A stretch of DNA of 60,000 bases from Owenia fusiformis (taxonomy: Eukaryota > Annelida > Polychaeta > Sabellida > Oweniidae), in the NCBI GenBank assembly GCA_903813345.2, contig CAIIXF020000008.1, positions 941,341 through 1,001,340 on the forward strand. The letters are read 5' to 3'. Numbering within the stretch: the first letter of the stretch is position 1; each line of letters begins with the position of its first letter. Positions 22,801 to 33,400 of the stretch are shown here, one piece after another. The notes below the pieces were generated by a model. That model was given only the letters and a program-made list of their open reading frames with translations. It searched no databases and was not told the DNA's origin. A program made the translations under genes and the position numbers.

Positions 22801-23320
22801 AAATAAAGATTATTGCGTCCGGACCTGTACGTTCGCCCAATTAAAGGCAAATGTGCCGTCAATTAAAGAAACATGCACAGTGGTACACCGTTTTTGGAAA
22901 ACATAACACTGATAATAAAAATTCATCAATTGTTATGAAATTTGCACCATCATTAAAAGGAATCTCGAATTTCACGATGACAAAATATCGGATAAATATG
23001 ACAAGAAATAAAAATTTGTTACATTTTTTCCCAAAAAGTTGTAAAATAAAAATAAACTAAAAAAATAATATTTTCACGACAAAAAATAAATAGTTAAACT
23101 GTTTTGATTCTACATGACGTTTTCAAAGAGTAGAGAGCTAGATTCAAAGCACCGTTCCTGCAAGTTTCAAATGAAAATATTAAAAACTGTGCGAGTAAGA
23201 GGACCGCAACTTTTTATGTCTACACTGACAAAAACTTGAAATTCCCGTTGTAAAGATATAGTCCCACGCGGAAGTGCACGTCATAAAGCTGATGGGTTAA
23301 GGCAATGTGCCGTCCAACTG
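19893..23320 (+). mobile_element. Repeat-carrying DNA transposon, copy 1 (3428 bp)
   Basis: It is flanked by a 3-bp duplication TAT (19890-19892 and 23321-23323). Short terminal inverted repeats are present: CAGTAGGACGGCACATTG at the left and, reverse-complemented, the same with one change at the right (CAATGTGCCGTCCAACTG). A second copy at 47814-51716 is nearly identical along its whole length. Between about 20400 and 21600 lie about six diverged ~235-bp tandem units, each with a GTGTGCGTAAA(A/T)GC(A/G)TG box followed about 100 bp later by CAGAATTATTTTTATAATTTTTGC. No transposase is recognisable. The 3-bp duplication would allow a PIF/Harbinger or CACTA-like mover, but the termini match no family I can name. 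Confidence 0.85.
20400..21600 (+). repeat. ~235-bp tandem repeats inside transposon copy 1
   Basis: The GTGTGCGTAAA-type box recurs near 20411, 20655, 20886, 21112, 21345 and 21560, with a conserved ATGCAATTTTAGACC / ATGCAATTATAGACC box between. That is about six units against eight in the other copy. Confidence 0.8.
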
Positions 23321-23323
23321 TAT

Positions 23324-24003
23324 ACGATACCGTCCTTTAACTGTACCATATTGTAAATGCAATCATTTCCGTGAAAACGCTATCGTGATTTCAGAGTTTG
23401 GATTGGCGTCTCAAAACAGTCAAACCATTGATAAATCTGCTACCTTCGGGCCTTATCGTAGACGCCAAACCGTTCATGGCGGATAAGCGTCTGTTTCATC
23501 ATGTGTTTTATCATAGATATTTCTGAGCTATAAATGTATAGATGTACGAGTATACATAGAACATATAAAATATGTAACACAACTTTATTTTCAGTGATCA
23601 AGGAGTAATACATTTTTAAGTGAATAGTTTATTTAGCCATGTGAATTAAATGATAAATGAAGTACATTGGATACTTATTGCATTTTCTACTACGTTTATT
23701 TCTATGTTAATTTTATGATCTAACGTTCATAATTCTAATGTAGTACAAATAATGCATCTTCATGTCCCATAACTCAATAACTGCAACCTCACTCGATGGA
23801 TCTCTATGAAAATAATTGATTAATTAATTGATTAATTAACTCACGTCCCCCTGCCGAATAGTATCTAATGTTTATGAGATGATCATGGTTGCATGAGACA
23901 AGGTGTTTGATATATATTTGTACATGTTCTCCCGACTTATCTTTGAGACCAGAATGCAACGCCCTGGTGTTGTACACGAATCGCTCGAACTGTTCTGCTA
24001 AAT
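23324..24003. other. Gene-free stretch downstream of the DUF917 gene
   Basis: A+T-rich sequence with TTAATTAATTGATTAATTAA near 23820. A minus-strand frame at 23804-24019 lacks an ATG and any recognised motif. No gene supported. Confidence 0.5.
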
Positions 24004-24169
24004 CACTGGTCAGTATCAAGCGAAGGTAACGATAACCTTCGTCTCTAAGATGGCGGATTTCACGGTAGCTTAACTAGATGAAAACCAAATATATCGAAAT
24101 CTACACTTACAATCCGCCATCTTTGATGCGAAGGTTACGGCAGTAACCGTCGCTTGATACTGACCAGCG
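24004..24169. mobile_element. Short fold-back MITE with CACTGG end
   Basis: This 166-bp element has inverted ends of about 50 bp (CACTGGTCAGTATCAAGCGA left; CGCTGGTCAGTATCAAGCG as right reverse complement), both running into AAGATGGCGGATT. Flanks are TAAAT and TAACT, a 5-bp duplication with one mismatch. The CAC end and 5-bp duplication link it to the two MITE families at 33510 and 26286. Confidence 0.65.
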
Positions 24170-24432
24170 TAACTATTAACAACAATGAAAGCCAAGCTCA
24201 TGTCCCTTTATACTTGAATAAAAAGCCCCCATTTCTGATGTTAATGGAATGGTGCGTGACCCATTGCGTTTGTTTTATAATTAGTTGAGCGAACTATTTG
24301 CACCTAAATATAAATATAAAACCTATACTGGAAAACGACAATAAAAAGAATATTGTAAATAGTACAGTCAGTAAACAGTCTTTTACTTTTCAAGTTCAAC
24401 ATATCCACGTGAAAACACTGGTTTGTACAGTT

Positions 24433-27400
24433 TTACACCAAAGCCATGGATCCAGAGTCCTTATAACCACCAATAGGCTTAAACTTCACTTCCTCTTTTG
24501 AGTAGCCAAATGCCTGTGGACCAACATATTGTAATGCTCGCTCAGAGAGAAGCAACGGGTGTGCTGGTATGCCAAAAGCTGCCACGTGTAGACCATGGCG
24601 CACTTCTTCATTCATTATTGGTTCGCCATTTTTTGAATCCACAATACATATCAAATCGGGGGCGCAAACCATAATCTGTTAACAAAAAAATCAATATATA
24701 TTATATATATTATAAGTCATATTTTATTTATTTTTCTTTTAAATATCTTTACTCTAATTTTTTATTGTTTGATACACCTTTGGCACTAATATGGCATCAG
24801 TACAAATAAATCCTATTATAACATACCTATGATGATGTATAGTGCAAAGTGTACACAAGACAGCGGGCCAATATAAGTTTTGAAAAGCCCGCGCCCGCTA
24901 ACTTTCTGATTGGTCAAGGCACTGACGTCATAACCAATCAATCGAAGATAAAACTGCGCGAGCAATTTTTCTAAACTCATTTCAATCATTTTCAAACCAT
25001 TTGTTTGTCAATTCTATAAGAAAATGGTGCTCTCTGACCAGTCTACATCATCATAGATATGTTATAAATCGTTTATGTCACTATCGTGGCACATATGCCC
25101 TCGGTTCTCAGAGATCAATGTCCCTCCCAAGGTCGGGCCATATATCACTGAGACCTCGGGCATATATGCCACGATAGTGACATAACCTCTAATTATATCA
25201 TTTTACATTAAAACATGTGAGTTTTTAAAAGTTGACAGGGCCGTACCGAGTCCCTTGCAAAATGATACATTAAATTAATTTTTTGAGTACTTTTGCAATT
25301 GTTTATTTGGGATCATTTTCTAAAGACAATTGTTGAATGTCAATAATGGTTAATTTGGCAATTTTTGTGCAATTTAAAAACACTCGCTATTTCGCTTATA
25401 ATTTCATTGTTTACTGAACGCTCGTATTAAACAAATACTGGATGACCATGAGGTGGATATGCCAGAATACCTATCCGAGGAAAAAAATACTAGGCGAGGC
25501 GAAGACGAGCCTAGTATTTTTTTCGAGAATAGGTATTGTGGCATATCCACCTCATGGTCATCCAGTATTTATTTTATTATGCACCTCCCTTGAGAAATAC
25601 TTTATTTTAAAGAATGGGTCTACTAAAACAGAAGCCGAGCCTAGTATTTTTTTCGAGGATAGGTATTCTGGCATACGGGATGGTTGGAGATCTCGTTGCT
25701 TCAATACTGGATAGAACGAGATCTTGCTGCCAAGTATGGCAATATACCCTGCAGCTCTTAACCAATCAGATTTGAGTATTTCAATGAGGTGCATAATAAT
25801 TTGATTTATTGGCAAAAGTGCTTAATATTATACCTCTTTCTGACCATTTGGATGGTGCATTGTGGCTAAATTGTTTTCATTTTGAAACTTAATAACTAGT
25901 GTCGTGCCTTGGAACTCGTCTTTACCCTGGACTGTCATACTCCCCCTGGTGAATCCACCCTCACTTCGTCTCTCCACACTAACTATCTGAAATGCAAATA
26001 GGCTTAGGAGAGTAAAGTAAGTAAATTCACATCATCATGTACAGAGATGGGATCGATGGTGTAATTTACCGCCCTTACCTAGGTGGATTTCAACCTACCC
26101 ACACAACATGCAGGGTTCGATTTTCATAAATTTTCGTTGGTGCTACAAGAAAGGTGATATGCCATATCTGAGACTATGTTAGTCTCAGGCCATATTAAGG
26201 TATGTATTATATCATATTGCCAACACCAAATCTCTTTTGCCTATCAAAGCTTTTGAAAATGGATATATATGCTCCAAACCATAAACACAGGCTGGTATCG
26301 AAATATTTGTCCGCTGTGACGGAGCATGCTATTTTTCATAAAAACACTAAGAATGCTTCACGATTTATTTTTTAACTCATATGTTTCGTTATATCAAAGA
26401 TAATTACTTACTCCATGCAATGGATATATCATTTGCGTGTAACCTTCACTTCTGTTTGAAGTCCAATAACGCTATTAGTAAAATCTATTGAAAACGGCGC
26501 CAGAGTATCAAACTCTAAAATGTACCATTTCTTTTTTAACTTTTTAAGGCATGATATAGTGACACGATAATATTAACATATGTTTTCAGCATAACTCTGA
26601 ATGTATTAATGAGATATTAATGCATTGGGTCTTTTTAATTTTTTTTATAAAAAATAATATTAATATTTTTTGTCCGCTGTGACGGATCATTATCACAGTT
26701 CACATTTGCAACTGCTCCGTCACAGCGGACAAAAAAATTAAACATTTTTTTATAAAAGAATTGAAAAGACCAAATACATCAACATCTCATTTATACCTTC
26801 ATATTTATGTTTAAACCATGTGTAAATAGTATCGTGTCACTATATCGTGCCATTAGAAAGTTAAACAAGAAATGGTACATTTTGAAGTATGATACTCCGG
26901 CGCCATTTTCAATAGCTTTTCTTCCCAGCGTAATTGGACTTCAAACAGAAGTGAAAGTTACCCGCAAATGATATATCCATTGCATGGAGTAGGTAATTTT
27001 GTATGGTATAACGAAACATATGAGTTAAAAAATAAATCGTGAAGTATTCTTAGTGTTTTTATGAAAAATAGCATGCCCCGTCACAAATATTTCGATACCA
27101 GCCTGTGATAAAGTATATGGAGCCTCGATCTGTTGAAAAGTTATCCCATAATATAATTTGGGTCCACAAACCTTTCCTTTGGAAAGGCACTTTCCATTCT
27201 CGCAATCCAATATAGCTTGGAATGCGTCTTTCTTCTGTGCCCTGGCTTTCAGTACAGCATGCCCTAAACGCCAGGCCCTACTAGTCGAGTGCTGCACTGT
27301 TTTGTGGAGTACATCCTCTTTTCTCAATGGTGTATTTGCAAAACCGGCTAAACTTCTATAATGTTAAGATTCACCCCATGTAATGAGAGGGGGTACAGTA

Positions 27401-30400
27401 TGTCGACGTCGCCTTAAAATGAAAGGACATTCAGCAGAAAAATGAACGTACCTAAAGTTTATTTTTCATGATTGTACCCTTTGCAATAAAATTATTGGAC
27501 CAAATGATGATCAAATATTGAAATTACTGTATGTAGCTTCTAAATATCGTCCAAAGGCTTCGTGAAAATTACTGTTTCAGACAAAAAATAATAAGATCGA
27601 AGAGTCATCTTTTTTTATTATTTTTTATTATTTTTTTCGTGTTACTGTTTCTTCTGAGACATTTTAGCAAACTCACCGATCATATTCTAGTACTACTAAT
27701 ACCATTGATGTCTCCAAAGTAGCTTAGTGTAAGAAGATGGCACTAAGGCCAAAGAAGTAATACTGTATAACTACAGTTGCATTTCTGAAGTTTCAGTTGA
27801 ATAAAACGCATGAATGATTTTATGTCATATTATGGTGAGGCAATATTACCTCGCCTATTTGATGCATGACTATGATCTGTGGTAGAAGACATATCTATTG
27901 TGAATGATTCACAGTGAATGAAAATTTACCAGTCAGATGTGTTGCATTGTTTCAAGAGAGGCAGTGCCTATATGTTTTCACAGCGAATGCAGTTGGTTGG
28001 TTGGTTGGTTGCTTTGTTGATTGGTTGTATATTTTGTTTGTTTGGTTGGTTACTCGCTTAGCTATTTGCTTGTTTGGTTGGCTAATTGCTTGCTAAGTTG
28101 GATGGTTGTTTGATTAATTGCTTGGTTTCCTGGTTGCTTTCATGGTATAATAGTTGCTTGCTCGGTTGATTGGTTGCTGGCTGGACATATCCTCCTAGAC
28201 TGTTTGACATTTGGGCCTCATACTTGGTCTACATACCCTTGGTGACCCACTCGAACGGAGAGATTGCAAGTTTATTTAAAGTGCACAAGTACTCTAATGT
28301 ACACAATTCGATAAAAAATGATGCATTGATGTCTTATCATTTTTCTGCATGATGTCCTTTCATTTCAAGGCATTATTGATATTGTGTCCTCTCTCATTAC
28401 ACGGGGTGTTACTGCGATAAGGTAATAATTCTAAGTTTGGACAATAATCCATTTTGTCAAAAAAGGGTTTTGATTTTGTCCCATTGTCATATTTTATGTT
28501 TAAAAGCACAGAACTATTCTCAAATAATACCATTTACGTTTAAATGGCCGATAATGTAAGTCAAGTGATTACCCCATAGTGACACAGACTCCTCTCAAGT
28601 GGTCTTCTACATGTTTCGGAGACGTAGCTTCAATGATTACAGCCCTCTGTCCCTTGTCATCAGCCAGTGTTGCAGGGTAGCAAGGCAAACCGTATATTGT
28701 CGGAGTATACATCTAAACCAATATAATACAGGTCTCCTAGACTTCCATCAACGCAAACATCAGTTCTGACGTTCCGAACTACGTTCCTTACACTCGAACC
28801 ACAATTCTCACATCGCGAACGTAGAATCTTTAGTCGCGCACCACTATTTCCTTGCTCCCGAACATATTTCTCCACTCGTGCACAGGGATCCATGCTTATG
28901 AACCACCTGTACACAGGAAATAGTAGTGCGCGACTAAAGATTTTACGTTTGCGATATGAGAATCTTGGTTCGAGTGCAATGAATGTAGTTCGCGACGTTA
29001 GAACTGATGTTCGCGTTGATGGAAGTCTAGAGGCCTGAAATAGTAAGTTTAGTTTATTTAATAATTTAAAATATATACTAGTAAGTTCAACGATAGCAAT
29101 ATGAACCTACCCAATCTATTATGTACATCTAGTGAACCGAAATACCAACCCCAAATAGAAAGGAGGAGGGAAATTAGCGCAACAGATTTTGGACAGTCAT
29201 ATGTTGGATTTTGGCCATTTTCTGAGGATTTAAACAATAAGATATGTTAGGCCAATGCATTACCTATAGGAAAATCACTTTTAGAGATGATAAAATAATT
29301 TAAACTTTGAGACAGGGTAGATGCAAACAACCCACCCACATGTTTTTTCTGAAATGTTTTCCTGATTTTCGACCCCTTCCATCCCTGCTTTTTTAATTTT
29401 TCTTGCATCAATATGTTGCGTTTTGACACACAGTTAACCACTTGAAAGGAATAAGTGATTCCTCTAGGGGATTTAAAGATACACATTATGGGTGACCAAA
29501 CTTAGCTGAAAGCAATGATTTTCCCTATGGGAAAATAACATGGGAAATATTGTTTTCTACTTTATCTTAAAGGAATCACTTATTCCTTTTGAGGGATTAA
29601 CTGTGTGTCAAAACGCAACATATTGATGCAAGAAAAATTAAAAAAGCAGGGATGGAAGGAGTTGAAAATCAGGAAGACATTTCAGAAAAAACATTTGGGT
29701 GGTTTGTTTGCATCTACCCTGTCTCAAAGTCGAAATTATTTTATCATCTCTAGAAGTGATTTTCCTTGAGGTAATGCATTGGCCTAACATATGCACCTGT
29801 TTAAATCCCTAGAAAATGGCCAAAATCAAACATATGACTGTCCAAAATCTGTTGCGCTAATTTCCTTTTTAAATGGCCATAGAAAAGCACCGGAACTCAA
29901 ATGATGGCAGAGACTTGGGATGCAAGACATGACTGATGCGATTCTCATGAAAAATTTAGTGAAGTAGCAATCTGCTGGATGTCAAGAGATCCTTGGCGGA
30001 CTAATTTTTCATATCATCTCTTAACAAAATATCTTAATAATATACATACATACTTTTTATTTGATGATACTGTATCTAAACACATAATTTAAAGCGTGAA
30101 ACTGATACTCAACAGCCGGATTCAAAGCATTCTACGTACACACTTCAAACATTATGTAAGTTATACAGTAGTTACCTAACCTGTAATTCTGGAAAAGCAC
30201 GGCCCATTCCATCGCAGTCTACCACTGGAATATTTAGTTCAGCCCCACTGATAAGCGGCTCTGTTGAATTGACACCCCCTATTTCAACAGCCATTAGTGC
30301 AACTATATCCCCAGTGGAACCAGGTTTTAATTCAGTCAATCCATTTGGCTTATAATCATCTATGTATCGTACACCAGTTCTATTTGATTGTATGTCTACA

Positions 30401-33400
30401 ATTTTAATGTCAATGTTTTATAGCAATTGCTCCACGTTAAAGATTTCAATTTTGCCCGTTATTATCTGATATGTATTCAGTTTCAGGCAGAAGTAGTATA
30501 AAAAAATCGTAACTCGTACCCACGTACCTGCGTACATGGGTCGTGATACAAACTTTGGAGGGTTCACTTTTTAACATTTTTAAATTATAAAGGAAGAAGT
30601 GCATTTATTGGCAAATCCCTCTATGGTCAAAATGAATAATTCTTAGGTGTAACATGAAGAATAGAATGTCATATAACTCTTTGGAAAATATTAAAGTGCT
30701 CGGGCACACATAGGTTGAGATAGGGGCCATTTAGTTCAGTAAGGTTGTATTGACTTACATGGGGCTGTGCATCATTGACTTAACATGAGGATATCAGCAG
30801 ATCCCAATAGAGGCCATTGGTTTCCATTAATTATCACAAAAATACCAAAAATACACTATGACCTGAATCGATTGCAAACTTAATAATTTCACAATATGAC
30901 ACAAATGGTTTATCTCATCACAAGTGCAAATATGAAGTTTGCAATCGATTCAGGTCATACTTAAAATTAAAAGATTGTACATTTTTTCATCATTTTTTCC
31001 CCTACAAAATGGCTATAGAAAAATGCTCCAAAAACAACTTTTACACTTATCAAAAATTATACAACTTTGTTAAACCAAAGAATATACTATTTTATCCCAT
31101 GGTTACAAGGATATAGAATATCACGTGAAGATATAATTGATACGTGGTTGAAGATATCATATTTTAGCAAACAATTCCCAAACCATCGAATATCACTTTT
31201 TGAAAGGTGATATTCGATGGTTTTAAAAGTGATATTCGATGGTTTCAAAAGTGATATTCGATGGTTTTGATTTTTTCAATTTTTATTATTAATTCAGCAA
31301 AACGATTCTTTATATGTTTTTTTATTTGGATCTAGTTTTTACTGCGTTTGCATTAAATACAAACCACCCTCTTACGTCACGTTGATGACGTTCGTTGAAT
31401 TATTGCAATCAAAATGTTGAAATAAATAAATCTTGTTGAAATTTATCTGACTATTCAATGTTCGCTGGATAATAATTCCCCATGGGATAAACGGACAATC
31501 CTATGGTTTTTCAAAAATATCACTTATATCCACTCATGGATATCAGTATCTTCACTCACTCGCCAAGATATCAATATCCACTCATGGATATAAGTGATAT
31601 TTTTTCAAAGCCATAGGATATTCCTATAATATTTCATTATGTAGTAACATATTTGGATAAGATGTAAGGATGCGTAGGATGCAAATGGATTTTGACAGAC
31701 ACAGAAATACTTCCTGGTTTGGAATCTATGCCTCTACACTTCATGATTGAATTATGACCCTAATAAGTGGCCTATACATCAATACAGTGCTGAATATAGG
31801 TCAACAAGATATTAGTGTGCAAATAAATGTAATAATTAAAACAGAATACTCATTTTGAAAAATCAGATGAATTATTTTTTTCTCATGGGGAGATCCCAAT
31901 GGAATATGCATATGGTCCTTTGTTATTCATGAATTTGTTTTTTTATTGTTTGTCAAAACAGTGCCATTTAAAGGCTCGTTCAAAGGGAATATCTACGCTA
32001 TATTAGTTTAAAATGTAGTACACTCATCATGAGATATCATGGCCTTCTATTAGCTTCTCTATAGATTGCATGTTTCTTGTTGAAGGGAGAAATATGTGAT
32101 GAGTACCAGAATGAGAACACCAATAGAGACAAAGATGTCATACAATCTAAATGTGGAAATATAGCCTAGTGACAGCTTTTTGACGTTTTCCTTGAATTAC
32201 CCTGCAAATAACGATTTTAGTGTAGATTGTTCCTGTAGTGAACGAGCATTTCAATTGCACTATTTTGGATAAAATAGCGCAAAGATAAATAATTTTACAA
32301 TTGAGCAGATCGTTGTTCCCTCTTTAAAAGAGCAGACGCGAAAATCTTTCCTTATAAGGTCAAAATATATCCCATGTTTTCCCCCATAAGTTTAACATTG
32401 GGATTTTCACACCTATTTTTTAAACGATATATTCGTTCATATTCCCGTACGAGAGCACAGAAACGATTGATCTCTTATTAATCTTAATAAAACAGTTTTT
32501 TTCATTATATTCGTTTATAGTTTGGCGAAACCTATGATTGAAAAATGAGAAAATATTCTGGAAGAGAAGGTCACGTGATCAGTTGACTAGTTGCCATATT
32601 TGAAAAAACAATTCCATTCGACTTTCAACACGCTCATGCCAATCTTACCACACTACAAACTGCAGCAGGCAAATGTTAGATCACATACGCGTAGACCTAC
32701 GATTGCATTATCAATGCATGTAAAATACAGTACAGGAGATTGAATAATTTTAATATTTTAAAAAATTGGACCCTCCAAAGTCTGTATCATGCCCCGTGTC
32801 CGTGTGTACGTGGGTACGAGGCACGAGGTTTTCTATACAAAACACCTGTCAACAATAGCACTCAATAATTTGTAAATCGCTATGCAACCAACCAAACAAA
32901 CAAACAAACAAACAAACATATAACACAGGGATCTAAGCTTGTATTCGCGAATGCAAATAGCGGCTACCGGATTAACCTTTTGATTTCATAAATAAACCCG
33001 TCGTTTCGAAGTTGTAAGTACGAACAACCCGTCAGTCGACGAACAGTGATCCGTGATTACATGACTTTTTATGCAAATAAAAGGATCGATTATGCTAAAG
33101 CCGCTCGGTCGAATTGGTAGATTAACCCGTCATTTAGGTCAACGACCAGGTTTGAAGCGAGAGGTGGCAGCTAACGGAAAGCACGGCAGGTACTAATCAT
33201 AGTTAAATGAGTTTGCCCTCAAACAACAATAACCCGATAGCAGGTAGCCGTTATTTGCATTCGCGAATGCGAGTCAAGTTATGTGATTCACTTCGGGATT
33301 CACTTCAGTCATAAACTACGTCAATATAGCGTCCAAACCTTGGACGTTGTCATTCCCGGATGCCCAAACGTAGGTACTCGAATGATCTTGATTGGACATC

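Noticed and set aside
22851-23060. 69-codon frame present in both transposon copies (also 51247-51456)
   Set aside because: Same length in both, but most differences change the amino acid (for example W/R, T/M, F/L), which suggests no coding selection.
23804-24019. 71-codon minus-strand frame
   Set aside because: No ATG start, runs into a MITE end, no motif and no splice signals matching the DUF917 gene.
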